Source: Deltaproteobacteria bacterium (GTDB lineage Bacteria > Desulfobacterota > Syntrophia > Syntrophales > Smithellaceae). From it: a DNA stretch of 64,000 nt. The notes below the pieces were generated by a model, which made no database searches, was not told where the DNA came from, and was given only the letters and a program-made list of their open reading frames with translations. How positions within the stretch are numbered: the stretch's first letter is position 1; every line of letters begins with the position of its first letter. Location of the stretch: positions 86,218 through 150,217 of the forward strand of contig JAAYDW010000068.1 of assembly GCA_012729055.1 (NCBI GenBank). The letters are read 5' to 3'. Positions 53,733 to 62,378 of this stretch are shown here, piece after piece. The translations under genes were made by a program, and so were the position numbers.

Positions 53733-54320
53733 TCAGATACCCTCCGGAAGTTTTGCTGCCATCATTTCCCGTCGATTCAATTTTCGCCCGTCGACAATGA
53801 ACGTGCCGTCGCCGACGGCGTGCAAGGTCCGCTTTTCTTTCCGCTCGTCATCAACGTAGGCGGCGACGCCGTCAAGAACAACGATGTTGTGCTTCCTTAC
53901 GATATCGACCACTTTGCATTCAATATTTGCCCGGCATTCTTTAATGAGCGGCGCTTTAACGTTCTTTCCTTTTTCGGCGGTGAGTCTGAATTTTGCGAAC
54001 TTGTCCGTATCCGCTCCCGAACACGTCCCTATGCCCACAACCGTATCAATCAGGTCGACGGTAGGAATTGAAATTACGCATTCCTTGAATTTTTCCAGCG
54101 CAGAAAAGGAGTAATTCCACGGCCCCGTTGTGATCGCGAAACGTGGCGTGAAGTCCATTACCATGGTCCAGGAGATTGTCATGATATTGTTCTTCCTTCC
54201 ATTGTTCGTTGTGACAAGAACGACGGGGCCGGACTCCATTAGCGTAAAGGCTTTGTTCATGGGCATTTTATTCACGGTTGCACCAGCATTAGGGTATTTC
54301 ACCGAAAACCTGATGGTCAT
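53733..54320 (-). CDS. Flavin reductase-like domain protein
   Basis: A 195-residue protein with the split-barrel flavin reductase layout: LMESGPVVLVTTNNGRKNNIMTISWTMVMDFTPRFAITTG binds FMN, followed by FKECVISIPTVDL and GTCSGADTDKF. Such proteins reduce or bind flavin (flavoredoxin-like) and may pass electrons to partner enzymes. The start at 54320 keeps the N-terminal segment that relatives seem to have; 54266 is an alternative. No clear ribosome site is present for either. Confidence 0.8.
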   Translation of the reverse strand: MTIRFSVKYPNAGATVNKMPMNKAFTLMESGPVVLVTTNNGRKNNIMTISWTMVMDFTPRFAITTGPWNYSFSALEKFKECVISIPTVDLIDTVVGIGTCSGADTDKFAKFRLTAEKGKNVKAPLIKECRANIECKVVDIVRKHNIVVLDGVAAYVDDERKEKRTLHAVGDGTFIVDGRKLNRREMMAAKLPEGI

Positions 54321-54443
54321 TATTCTACTGCTTATCAAAACATAGGATGCTATATTACGCAAGGGTGTTCCGATTTATCTTCAATAGGCAATAAGTTCAC
54401 AGCGTTTCCTTGTTGGCTCTTTGCAGGCCCTTTCCGGAGAGAG

Positions 54444-54481
54444 AAGAAACCGACCCCCGTTTCGGATGGGGCCGGTTTCTT
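54444..54481 (-). terminator. Rho-independent terminator of the PsiF gene
   Basis: AAGAAACCG and CGGTTTCTT with inner CCCC/GGGG pairs make a strong stem 39 bases after the stop; on the minus strand it is followed by a T/C-rich run. Confidence 0.7.
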
Positions 54482-54519
54482 GAAATATCAGCTCTATACA
54501 GTTTGGGTTGAATTGAAAA

Positions 54520-54891
54520 TTATGAGGAGGCTTTGAGGCATTCGCTCATGAACTTCTTGCGTTCGTCTCCTTTGAGCCCCTTGGCCTTGGCGTCGGCGTT
54601 GCAGGCGTTCATCTTTTCCTGCTGATTCGCCTTGGTCTCTTTGGCCGGCGTTGCAGACGGCGCCGCGCTCGAGTCGCCTTTGAGGCATTCGCTCATGAAC
54701 TTCCTGCGTTCGTCTCCTTTGAGCCCCTTGGTCTTCGCGTCGGCGTTGCAGGCCTTCATCTTTTCCTGCTGCGCCTGTTGCTTGGGACTCTTGGCTTTTT
54801 TCTCTGTTTCAACCGCCATAGCGCCACACGCAACCAGGATCAGCGCGGCGATGACGGTTACTGCCATTGCAATCTTCCACTTTCCTTTCAT
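54520..54891 (-). CDS. PsiF-repeat protein, two tandem repeats
   Basis: A 123-residue exported protein. The signal sequence ends in LVACGAMA, which offers both a lipobox (LVAC) and a signal peptidase I site. Two near-identical copies of the PsiF motif follow: QQEKMKACNADAKTKGLKGD with RRKFMSECLKG, and QQEKMNACNADAKAKGLKGD with RKKFMSECLKA. In E. coli PsiF is a phosphate-starvation protein of unknown role. GGAGG precedes the ATG; a promoter lies 135 bases upstream. Confidence 0.88.
   Translation of the reverse strand: MKGKWKIAMAVTVIAALILVACGAMAVETEKKAKSPKQQAQQEKMKACNADAKTKGLKGDERRKFMSECLKGDSSAAPSATPAKETKANQQEKMNACNADAKAKGLKGDERKKFMSECLKASS
54535..54770. repeat. Two nearly identical direct DNA repeats within the PsiF gene
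   Basis: About 90-base segments at 54535-54624 and 54681-54770 differ at only a few positions, including an nearly unchanged run from gaggcattcgctcatgaact to cttttcctgctg. The high identity implies a recent duplication or gene conversion. Confidence 0.75.
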
Positions 54892-55025
54892 AAAGACCTC
54901 CTTTGCAGTTAATTCGGAAAATACAAGACAAACCCGAATTCCCCCTTTGAAAGGAATGCGAATTCTTATCCTGCAAATTCCGTGACTAATATAAAGTGAT
55001 AGGAAAATTGATGATGCGTGGGCAT

Positions 55026-55055
55026 TATATAGAGCACCCTCGTCGTTTTTGTCAA
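55026..55055 (-). promoter_or_regulatory. Promoter of the PsiF gene
   Basis: Minus strand TTGACA (55055-55050), 18-base spacer, TATATA (55031-55026). Confidence 0.55.
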
Positions 55056-55138
55056 GGGTAATTTTTGTGACAACCATCGCTTCACGAGAAACCGATCAGC
55101 CGGTATGTTTCTAGGCGTGGAAAAAAGATATAAGAGAC

Positions 55139-55161
55139 CCGGACAACCCCAGGTCGTCCGG
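55139..55161 (-). terminator. Hairpin after the sigma-54 regulator gene
   Basis: CCGGAC-A-ACC with GGT-C-GTCCGG, followed on the minus strand by a T-rich stretch. Likely end of the two-component operon. Confidence 0.5.
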
Positions 55162-55212
55162 ATACAATTATTGGATGGGCCTGCTTGTGTTCTTGAGGTG
55201 CTGCCGCTGGCG

Positions 55213-56574
55213 CTAATTCTTCAAGTCGTATTTTTTGAGCTTGTAGCGCAGCATGCGCTCGGACATGCCCAGGAGTTCCGCCGCTTTGGTCTGATTGTCG
55301 GCGGCCTTGTCCATCGCCTCACTGATCAACCGCTTCTCCAGTTCTTCGAGGGATTCGCGCAGCGATCCGGCATGCTTTCTGGCGTCCGCCGCAAAAGCCT
55401 CATCGCCTTTGAAGGGCAGGTCGGAAACGGTGATGTAGTCGTCGCGGGCGATGACGACGGCCCGCTCGATGATGTTCACCAGTTCCCGAACGTTTCCCGG
55501 ATAGTCGTACTTGAGCAGCAGGTCCCGTGCTTCGGCGGTGACGCCCTGCAGGGGCTTGCCGTTTTCGCGCGCGAACTGCTCCAGAAAGTGATCGATCAGG
55601 ACGGGCAGGTCTTCCTTTCTTTCCCTGAGCGGCGGCAGGGCCATGGTGACGACTTTCAGCCGGTAAAAGAGATCTTCGCGGAACGCGCCTTCTCTGACGC
55701 GGGCTTCCAGGTCGCGGTTGGTCGCGCTGATGATCCGCACATCCACGGGGATGCTGACGTTGCTGCCCAGGCGCGAGATTTCCCGCTCCTGGAGAAAGCG
55801 CAAGAGCTTGACCTGGACGGCGGGGCTCAGTTCGCCGATTTCGTCGAGAAACAGCGTGCCGCCGTCCGCTTCCTCGAACCGGCCGATACGCCGCGCGCCG
55901 GCGCCGGTGTAAGCGCCTTTTTCGTGGCCGAACAGCTCGCTTTCCAGCAGGTTTTCCTGCAACGCGCCGCAGTTGACGACGATGATGGGCTTGTCCGCGC
56001 GCGGGCTTAACTGATGGATCAGGCGCGCGAGCAGTTCCTTGCCTGTGCCGCTTTCCCCCTGGATCAGAACGGACGCCCGGCTGGCCGCCACGCGGCTGGC
56101 CATGTTGATGAGCTCCACCATCTTGTCGCTTTTGTAGATGATCTTTTCGGCGGTCACGCCGCGTTTGCCCAGCTCCTGCCGGAGCAGTTCGTTTTCCCGG
56201 ATCAGCCCCCGGCGTTCCGCCACCCGGTCCACCAGCAGCAGCAGCTCCTCGAGCTCTACGGGCTTGGTGATGTAGTCGATGGCGCCGACTTTAATGGCTT
56301 CCACGGCCGTTTCAATGGTTCCGTAGGCGGTGATGATGACGACGTCGATCTCATGGTTGATGCGCTTCACTTCCTTGAGCACGTCCATGCCGTCCATGCC
56401 GGGCATCTTATAGTCGAGCAGAATGAGATCGAAAGGATTGTTCAAAACCGACTTGACGGCCGCTTCGCCGTTTTCCGCCTCCTGGACCCGATGACCTTCG
56501 GAGATCAGAAAATCGCGCAGCATTTCCCGCTGCGAGCGGCCGTCTTCAACAATCAGAATGTTTAATTTACGCAT
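55213..56574 (-). CDS. Sigma-54-dependent response regulator (NtrC/ZraR type)
   Basis: A 453-residue activator: receiver domain with phospho-acceptor Asp54 (LILLDYKMPGMDG), AAA+ domain with Walker A GESGTGKE (173-180), the sigma-54 contact loop GAYTGA (220-225) and FLDEIGELSP, and a Fis-type HTH at the C terminus (NQTKAAELLGMSERMLRYKLKKY). It activates sigma-54 promoters, phosphorylated by the kinase upstream. Start 18 bases after the kinase stop. Its likely targets include the site at 58484 and the small-RNA promoter at 58684 (inference). Confidence 0.95.
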   Translation of the reverse strand: MRKLNILIVEDGRSQREMLRDFLISEGHRVQEAENGEAAVKSVLNNPFDLILLDYKMPGMDGMDVLKEVKRINHEIDVVIITAYGTIETAVEAIKVGAIDYITKPVELEELLLLVDRVAERRGLIRENELLRQELGKRGVTAEKIIYKSDKMVELINMASRVAASRASVLIQGESGTGKELLARLIHQLSPRADKPIIVVNCGALQENLLESELFGHEKGAYTGAGARRIGRFEEADGGTLFLDEIGELSPAVQVKLLRFLQEREISRLGSNVSIPVDVRIISATNRDLEARVREGAFREDLFYRLKVVTMALPPLRERKEDLPVLIDHFLEQFARENGKPLQGVTAEARDLLLKYDYPGNVRELVNIIERAVVIARDDYITVSDLPFKGDEAFAADARKHAGSLRESLEELEKRLISEAMDKAADNQTKAAELLGMSERMLRYKLKKYDLKN

Positions 56575-56592
56575 GTGTCTCCGCCTCCCGCG

Positions 56593-58377
56593 TCAGGTTT
56601 TTTCTCCGATTTTTTCTTTCGGCAGAACGACTTCAAACGTGGTGCCGGCGCCGCGCCGGCTGATGACGCGGACGTCTCCGCCGTGGCCGCGGATGATTTC
56701 CATGGCCAGCGGAATGCCCAGCCCCAAGCCTTTTTCCTTGGTGGTGTATTCGGGATTGAAGATTTTTTCGATTTCCTCCGCGGTCATGCCGCAGCCCGTG
56801 TCGCTGATGCTGACGACGACGAAATTCTTTCCTTCCTTGTCCACCGCGATCGTGATTGCGCCCCGGCCTTCAATGGATTCCATGGCGTTCTTGATGAAAT
56901 TCAGAAAGGCCTGCTGCAGCTTGTTGATGTCCATGGGAATGACGGCGGGATTGAGGCGCCACCGGGTTTCCAGCCGGATGTCCCGGGACTGCGCTTCTTC
57001 GGAAATCAGGTTGACGATTTTCTGCAGCACTTCCGTGACGGAAAAATCCCGCAGTTCCAGCCGCCGGCTCTTCGAAAAGGACAGGAACTCCTCGATGATG
57101 CCGTTGAGGCGGCGGATTTCATCGCGGATCACGCCGGAGAGATTCTGAAACTCCGCGGCTTTGGCTTCGTCGGACGGGCCGTAGTCTCTTTTGAGCCGCT
57201 GGGCGGCCATGCTGATGGCGTTGAGCGGATTGCGGATTTCATGCGCCACGCCGGCGGCAAGCTGACCCAGCGAGGAAAGGCGCTCGGCCTTCTCCAGGCG
57301 GCGCTCCATGTCGATGATGCCCGCCAGGTGGCGGTTCTGGTCGTGGTAGAGCAGCCACATGGACAGGAGGGCGATGAAAACCACCAGCATCATGAAGATG
57401 AAAATGTTGCGCCGGTTCTCGGCGATGATGGTATCCATCGAGCCCCGTTCCAGACCGATGCGGACGACGCCGACCGGCTTCTTGTTCATCATAAACGGGG
57501 CGGCCATGTCGAGGATCTCTTTCCCCTCCGCGTCCACTTTCCGGGTGGCGATTCGCGTTTTGCCCGCGAGGAGATGGTTATGGTCGAAATCCTTGTCCTG
57601 CAGGCCCTGGGTCAGCTGGCCCATGACGCTCAGCAGTTTCTTGTGCTGATCGAAGACCTGCAGATAGACGATGCCGTGGCCTTCGCCCATTTTGTGAATG
57701 CCCCGGTCCACCGCGACCTTCATGCTCCAGTAAATCAGGCCCGGCTTGTCGAGAGTGATGATGACGGTGCCGCTGTTGTCGTTGCGCCGCAGGCCGACAT
57801 AGCCGATGCCTTCCTTAAGCCGGATCTTTTCCAGCAGATCGAGGGTGGTCGCTTTGCGCCCGCCGACGTACAGGTCGCTTGCGTCGAGCATGTCGGTTTC
57901 GAGCGGAGCGCTTTGATAGATTGCATTGCCCTGGCGGTTCAGGACGGCGACATACCAGAAGTTGTTCTCGGCGGCGAATTTACTAAGCGAGGCGTCGCTG
58001 ATCAGTTTCTTTTTCCATTGCTCGTCGATTTTCTGGCCCAGGGCGGTGATCGCCTCGACGACCAGCTTTTTGGAAAAATCGGATTCCTGCTGGCTGGCCG
58101 TTTTGGATTGGGCGGGAGTTTTGCCGGGTGTGGCCACGATGCTCTTGAGATTTTCTTCCGTCAAGCGCTGGAGGACGCTGATGGTGGCGAGCGCCTGGTC
58201 CTCCAGAAAGCCGACCAGGTTGGTTTCGCTGCGGCGGACGTCCAGGTACCCCATGATGAGGATCATAGCGACCAGCACGGCGGAGACGATGGCGACGGCG
58301 AGCGGTTGCAGAAAACTGCCGTTGTAAGGGTGGGAAGCGCGCCGAATGACGGTTTCCTTTTTTCTAAAAAAAATCAT
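56593..58377 (-). CDS. Membrane sensor histidine kinase
   Basis: A 594-residue sensor kinase: transmembrane helix 1 at about 24-43, a long periplasmic sensor with a dCache-like look (about 45-320), helix 2 around 325-348 (IFIFMMLVVFIALLSMWLLY), then H-box VAHEIRNPLNAISMAAQRL, and HATPase_c motifs NFIKNAME and GTTFEVVLP at the end. It phosphorylates the sigma-54 regulator encoded directly downstream. Ligand unknown. Confidence 0.93.
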   Translation of the reverse strand: MIFFRKKETVIRRASHPYNGSFLQPLAVAIVSAVLVAMILIMGYLDVRRSETNLVGFLEDQALATISVLQRLTEENLKSIVATPGKTPAQSKTASQQESDFSKKLVVEAITALGQKIDEQWKKKLISDASLSKFAAENNFWYVAVLNRQGNAIYQSAPLETDMLDASDLYVGGRKATTLDLLEKIRLKEGIGYVGLRRNDNSGTVIITLDKPGLIYWSMKVAVDRGIHKMGEGHGIVYLQVFDQHKKLLSVMGQLTQGLQDKDFDHNHLLAGKTRIATRKVDAEGKEILDMAAPFMMNKKPVGVVRIGLERGSMDTIIAENRRNIFIFMMLVVFIALLSMWLLYHDQNRHLAGIIDMERRLEKAERLSSLGQLAAGVAHEIRNPLNAISMAAQRLKRDYGPSDEAKAAEFQNLSGVIRDEIRRLNGIIEEFLSFSKSRRLELRDFSVTEVLQKIVNLISEEAQSRDIRLETRWRLNPAVIPMDINKLQQAFLNFIKNAMESIEGRGAITIAVDKEGKNFVVVSISDTGCGMTAEEIEKIFNPEYTTKEKGLGLGIPLAMEIIRGHGGDVRVISRRGAGTTFEVVLPKEKIGEKT

Positions 58378-58443
58378 GACATCCTCATCGTCCGGCCGGC
58401 AGAAGGATCATTTAAGTCGCCGGTCTTTTTCATTTTGCCGGTC

Positions 58444-58471
58444 ATCTTAAGCTATTGCCGGGAAATGTCAA
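58444..58471 (-). promoter_or_regulatory. Sigma-70-like promoter of the two-component operon
   Basis: Minus strand TTGACA (58471-58466), 16-base spacer, TAAGAT (58449-58444), about 70 bases before the kinase start. Confidence 0.55.
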
Positions 58472-58483
58472 CGGTTAATACCG

Positions 58484-58511
58484 GCCGTTTCGACAATTTT
58501 GTCGAAACGGC
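58484..58511. promoter_or_regulatory. 13-bp perfect inverted repeat, candidate activator site
   Basis: GCCGTTTCGACAA and TTGTCGAAACGGC flank a 2-base TT centre. It lies 12 bases upstream of the kinase -35 and about 175 bases upstream of the divergent sigma-54 promoter, a common distance for an NtrC-type enhancer site. Confidence 0.6.
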
Positions 58512-58683
58512 GGCAAAAGGCGACAGTTTTTCATGTTGTTGTAATAATAGAATAAATATTTAAATACCGGTTGCCTTCCCGACATTTATTGCCGAATTCC
58601 GGAAAGGAGGCGGTATGGGCCGCCGGATGATTATTTTCATATAACTCTGTAACATTAAGATGTTGGATTGTGTGACGTGACTC

Positions 58684-58700
58684 TGGCATGCTTCGTGCTT
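58684..58700 (+). promoter_or_regulatory. Sigma-54 promoter
   Basis: TGGCATG-N4-GTGCTT: GG and GC are 12 bases apart, as required for -24/-12 elements (consensus TGGCAC-N5-TTGCA). Confidence 0.65.
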
Positions 58701-58709
58701 TAATCTCAG

Positions 58710-58835
58710 ACAGAAGAAATAGTTAGTGTCGACTAAAATATCACGGGCATGATTAGCCGGCAGCAAAATAACCCTGGAAGGTCTTTAAACCTTCACTCTT
58801 CTCTCCTTGGGGGGCTCTAACCAGGCCCCCTTTTT
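58710..58835 (+). ncRNA. Candidate sigma-54-dependent small RNA
   Basis: About 125 bases run from just after the sigma-54 promoter to a terminator. Internal hairpins: TTAGT-GTCG-ACTAA (58723-58736) and GAAGGT-CTTTAA-ACCTTC (58777-58794), then the GGGGG...CCCCC terminator. No ORF with a convincing ribosome site; a 23-codon frame from 58749 lacks one. The opposite strand is also empty of genes. It is placed next to the sigma-54 activator operon. Confidence 0.55.
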
Positions 58836-58837
58836 TT
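58809..58837 (+). terminator. Rho-independent terminator of the small RNA
   Basis: GGGGG-g-CT pairs with AG-g-CCCCC, then TTTTTTT; it overlaps the 3' end of rarA on the other strand. Confidence 0.75.
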
Positions 58838-60188
58838 ATCCCTTTTTCTCCTGTTCCTTTTTCAGCTTCCGCCAGAGATTGACCCGCTCCCTGATGATCT
58901 TTTCGTAGCCCGCGTCCGTCGGGTTGTACAGCACCTTCCCCTGTAATTTTTCGGGCAGGTATTCCTGGGAGACAAAAGCGTCGGGATAGTCGTGGGCGTA
59001 CTTGTAATCCTTGCCGTAGTCCAGCTCCTTCATCAGTTTGGTCGGCGCGTTGCGGATGTGCAGCGGGACCGGCAGGTAGCCGGTTTTGTTGATCAACTCT
59101 CGGGTCCGGCCGTAGCCGACGTACAGGGAATTGCTCTTGGGGGCGGTTGCAAGATAAACGGCCGCCTGTGCAATGGCGAGTTCACCTTCCGGCGGCCCGA
59201 TGAAATGAAAGGCCTGCTGGGCGGCCATGGTCAGCATCAGGGCGTGGGGATCGGCGTTGCCCACGTCCTCCGCGGCGAAGCGCACCATGCGCCGCAGAAT
59301 GTAGAGCGGATCTTCGCCGGCGGCGAGCATGCGGCCCAGCCAGTAGAGCGTCGCGTCCGGGTCCGAGCCGCGCATGCTTTTATGAAATGCCGAAATCAGG
59401 TTGTAATGTTCTTCGCCGTCCTTGTCGTAGAGCATCGCTTTTTTAAGCAGAGCCTCCTCGACCGCTTTTTCGGTGAGGATTCTTTCCTCGGCGGGCAGGT
59501 TCTGCACCAGGGACGCGGCCGCCTCCAGGTTGTTGAGCGCCGTGCGGGCGTCTCCGTCGGAGAGGCCGGCGAGGTAGCGGACGGCGCCGTCTTGGGCCTG
59601 GATGGCGAATCTGCCCAGGCCGCGCTGTTCGTCGGCGAGCGCCCGCCGGAGGATGGCGGTCAGATCCTCTTCTGTGAACTGCTTGAGGGCGAGAACACGG
59701 GTGCGCGACAGAAGCGGCGCGATCACTTCGAAGGACGGATTTTCCGTCGTTGCGCCGATCAGCGTGACGAGCCCGCTCTCCACGTGCGGCAGAAAGGCGT
59801 CCTGCTGGGCTTTGTTGAACCGGTGGATTTCATCGACGAACAGGATGGTTTTCTGCTTTTTGGCTTCCCAGAGTTCCTTTGCCTCGTCGATGACCTGGCG
59901 GATTTCCCGGACGCCCGAGAGGACGGCGGAAAAGCTCACGAAGTTGGTTTTCGTTTCCGTGGCCAAAATGCGAGCCAGCGTGGTTTTGCCGGAGCCGGGC
60001 GGCCCCCAGAAGATCATCGAAAAAAGCTTGTCCTCGGCGATGGCGCGGGCCAGGAGCGTTCCCGGGCCGGTGAGATGCGACTGGCCGACGTAATCGGCAA
60101 GTTTCTGCGGCCTCATTCTTTCGGCCAGCGGCGCCGTGTCCAAAGCGTCGCTTTCGGTTCCCAGACTGAACAGATCCAGATTTTTCAT
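58836..60188 (-). CDS. rarA: Replication-associated recombination protein A (MgsA/RarA)
   Basis: A 450-residue AAA+ ATPase of the RarA/Mgs1/WRNIP1 family. It starts [27 protein letters not shown], the family signature, then Walker A [9 protein letters not shown] (62-70), Walker B [16 protein letters not shown] and the C-terminal region [12 protein letters not shown]...[23 protein letters not shown]-like motif. It acts at stalled replication forks with SSB. The start overlaps the 3' end of the small gene upstream by 4 bases. Confidence 0.95.
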   Translation of the reverse strand: [450 protein letters not shown]

Positions 60189-60442
60189 GACGGCTTCTTG
60201 GCCCTCTCGATGATTTCGATCAAACTCGATACCTTGTCCCCGGGCGCGCCTAGCGCAAACCTTTGCCGCTGTTCGGAAGTCAGATGCTCATCGAGAACCT
60301 TCGCCACATCGAAGGCCCGAAACCAGCAGGAGACGATCCGCGGGCAGGGAAGGTCGCCCGCTTCCTGCAGGCAGTAGCCGAAGGTCATTTCGTCGCCCAG
60401 TTTCGGGCAGCGGATCAGTTTATGGTCGTGTTCGGTTTTCAT
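60185..60442 (-). CDS. Conserved hypothetical small protein
   Basis: An 85-residue cytoplasmic protein, MKTEHDHKLIRCPKLGDEM and on, with four Cys (RCPKLG, YCLQ, LPCPRI, SCWF), spaced as for a metal site. Not recognised. It overlaps rarA by 4 bases (ATGA), so the two are co-translated; an adjacent frame extension by a TTG start is possible. Confidence 0.6.
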   Translation of the reverse strand: MKTEHDHKLIRCPKLGDEMTFGYCLQEAGDLPCPRIVSCWFRAFDVAKVLDEHLTSEQRQRFALGAPGDKVSSLIEIIERAKKPS

Positions 60443-60467
60443 GATCCGCAAGCTTGTCGAAAAAAAG

Positions 60468-60506
60468 AAAAGCCGTCAAGAAAATAATTTTCCTGACGGC
60501 TTTTAT
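60468..60506. terminator. Rho-independent terminator after the TrpB2 gene
   Basis: AAAAGCCGTCA and TGACGGCTTTT stem with further AAAAT/ATTTT pairs, working on both strands between the TrpB2 gene and the small gene before rarA. Confidence 0.8.
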
Positions 60507-60540
60507 CGCAAACGGCCGCGGCCGTTTTTAAATGAATTTC

Positions 60541-61902
60541 TTACGGCTTCGGGAAATCCTTGATGGCGTTCAACGCGCGCTCGATTTCATGATCGGGCAG
60601 CTCGTAGGCCTGCAGCTTGCCCGCGAAATAAGCGTCGTAGGCGGCCAGGTCGACCAGGCCGTGTCCGCTCCAGTTGAAGAGGATGATTTTTTCCTTGCCT
60701 TCCTCTTTGGCGCGCATCGCTTCGTCGACGACGGCCGCCAGCACGTGGTTGGTTTCCGGCGCCGGAATGAAGCCTTCCGAACGGGCCCACTTGACGCCCG
60801 CCTCGAAGGTTTTAAGCTGGTCGTAGGCGCGCGGCTCGATGAATTTTTCGCGGACCAGGTGGCTCACGATGGGCGCCATGCCGTGATACCGCAGACCGCC
60901 CGCGTGAATCGGCGCCGGAATGTAGTCGTGGCCGAGCGTGTACATCGGGAGCAGCGGGGTGGATTTGGCCAGATCGCCGAAATCGTAGGCGAAGGGGCCT
61001 TTGGTCATGGAGGGGCAGGACGTGGGTTCCGCGCCGACGATTTTCACTTCCTTGCCGTGGATTTTGTCGCAGACGAACGGCGTCGCGACGCCCGCGAAGT
61101 TGCTGCCGCCGCCGCAGCAGCCCATGACGACGTCGGGATAGAGGCCGAGTTTCTGCATCTGCTTGTGGGCCTCGAGGCCGATGATCGACTGGTACAGAAG
61201 TACGTGATTGAGCACGCTGCCCAGCGAGTATTTGGTGTTCGGCGTGGTGACGGCGTCCTCAATCGCTTCGCTGATGGCGATGCCCAGAGAGCCCGGAGAA
61301 TCCGGATGCTCGGCCAGCACGTTGCGGCCCGCCTGTGTCAGGTTGCTGGGGCTGGCGATGCATTCCGCGCCCCAGGTGTTCATCATCATGCGGCGGTAGG
61401 GTTTCTGCTCATAGCTGACCTTCACCATGTAAACCCGGCAGGGAAGGCCGAACATCTGACAGGCCATGGCCAGCGCGCTGCCCCACTGCCCGGCGCCGGT
61501 TTCCGTGGTGATGCGCTTGGTGCCCGCCATCATATTGTAATAGGCCATGGGAATGGCCGCGTTGGGTTTGTGGGAGCCGGCCGGGCTCACGCCTTCATGC
61601 TTGTAATAAATCTGCACGGGGCAGCCGAGCAGTTTTTCGAAATTGCGCGCGCGGTAAAGGGGAGAGGGACGCCACAGGAGGTATTTCTGGAGGACTTCAT
61701 CGGGAATGTCGATCCAGCGCTGGCCGGACACTTCGTGTTCGATGATGTTCATGGGGAAAATCGCCTCCAGATCGGAAGGGGTGACCGGCTGGCCGGTGGC
61801 GGGGTGCAGAGGCGGCCTCATCGGCGTCGGCAGATCTGCCATTACATTGTACCACTGCCTGGGGATTTCCTGATCTTCCAATAATATTTTGACCTGTTCC
61901 AT
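60541..61902 (-). CDS. trpB: Tryptophan synthase beta chain, TrpB2 type
   Basis: A 453-residue PLP enzyme. PLP lysine Lys112 lies in [10 protein letters not shown], and [21 protein letters not shown] for the PLP phosphate and [11 protein letters not shown] near the end are typical of the TrpB2 subgroup (longer, often without TrpA). It makes tryptophan from indole and serine. No trpA or other trp gene is next to it. Its leader has a trp attenuator, which supports the function. AAAGGAGAGAG precedes the ATG. Confidence 0.92.
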   Translation of the reverse strand: MEQVKILLEDQEIPRQWYNVMADLPTPMRPPLHPATGQPVTPSDLEAIFPMNIIEHEVSGQRWIDIPDEVLQKYLLWRPSPLYRARNFEKLLGCPVQIYYKHEGVSPAGSHKPNAAIPMAYYNMMAGTKRITTETGAGQWGSALAMACQMFGLPCRVYMVKVSYEQKPYRRMMMNTWGAECIASPSNLTQAGRNVLAEHPDSPGSLGIAISEAIEDAVTTPNTKYSLGSVLNHVLLYQSIIGLEAHKQMQKLGLYPDVVMGCCGGGSNFAGVATPFVCDKIHGKEVKIVGAEPTSCPSMTKGPFAYDFGDLAKSTPLLPMYTLGHDYIPAPIHAGGLRYHGMAPIVSHLVREKFIEPRAYDQLKTFEAGVKWARSEGFIPAPETNHVLAAVVDEAMRAKEEGKEKIILFNWSGHGLVDLAAYDAYFAGKLQAYELPDHEIERALNAIKDFPKP

Positions 61903-61965
61903 AGACTCTCTCCTTTTTTAAAGTATTTGAGGCGCTGATTTTTTCCGGATGCCGGCGTACAGGCG

Positions 61966-62006
61966 TAAAAAAATGCCGTGGAGCTTATCTTCCCACGGCA
62001 TTTTTT
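61966..62006 (-). terminator. Attenuator terminator of the trpB leader
   Basis: Minus strand TGCCGTGG and CCACGGCA with an 11-base loop, followed by seven T, 65-105 bases before the trpB ATG. It lies upstream, not downstream, of the gene it controls, as expected of an attenuator. Confidence 0.8.
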
Positions 62007-62037
62007 ATATCGTAACGAGTCATGGGAAGGAGCTTCC

Positions 62038-62077
62038 CTGCCCATGCTCTGAGGTTTAAATGAGAGCTTACGGGCAG
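62038..62077 (-). promoter_or_regulatory. Antiterminator stem of the trp leader
   Basis: Minus strand CTGCCC (62077-62072) pairs with GGGCAG (62043-62038), and GCTCT (62067-62063) with AGAGC (62050-62046). The first arm is also used by the pause hairpin GGCAGAC/GTCTGCC (62093-62073), so the two folds exclude each other. Confidence 0.65.
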
Positions 62078-62127
62078 ACTTTTTGCGTCTGCCACCACCA
62101 GTTTTTGTTGGAAAAACGTTTCAGCAT
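62068..62127 (-). CDS. trpL: trp leader peptide with three consecutive Trp codons
   Basis: A 19-codon ORF, MLKRFSNKNWWWQTQKVCP, ending at TAA. The three Trp codons at 62100-62092 lie just before a pause hairpin, then the antiterminator and the terminator, then trpB. This is the layout of a trp attenuator: a stalled ribosome at low charged tRNA-Trp would let the antiterminator form. GAGG lies 13 bases before the ATG, somewhat far. Confidence 0.75.
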   Translation of the reverse strand: MLKRFSNKNWWWQTQKVCP

Positions 62128-62161
62128 TGCTTGCAGCTTACCTCAAGTTTCATTGGTTTGC

Positions 62162-62191
62162 TGCGTAGCACAGCCGGGAGAGACTTGTCAA
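62162..62191 (-). promoter_or_regulatory. Possible promoter of the trpL-trpB transcript
   Basis: Minus strand TTGACA (62191-62186) with a weak -10 TACGCA (62167-62162) after an 18-base spacer, about 35 bases before the trpL ATG. Confidence 0.35.
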
Positions 62192-62218
62192 GGACGAAAT
62201 CATGGTTGCCGATTCCAA

Positions 62219-62248
62219 TTGACAAAGAAAAACCCTCTCCGTTATAGT
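62219..62248 (+). promoter_or_regulatory. Promoter of the P-type ATPase gene
   Basis: TTGACA (62219-62224), 18-base spacer, TATAGT (62243-62248), about 130 bases before the ATG. Confidence 0.6.
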
Positions 62249-62378
62249 GATATCGTATTTTACGTTCCTTGATTTTTTCCGGAGACCGAAACCATCGAAA
62301 AAATTTTCATTGTGCGGAAGAACAGGGGAAGCCGGCTTTTTTTCAATTGACTTCAACCAATACCACTTTGGAGGATGC

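Noticed and set aside
58749..58820. 23-codon frame inside the small RNA
   Set aside because: No ribosome site and it runs into the terminator stem.
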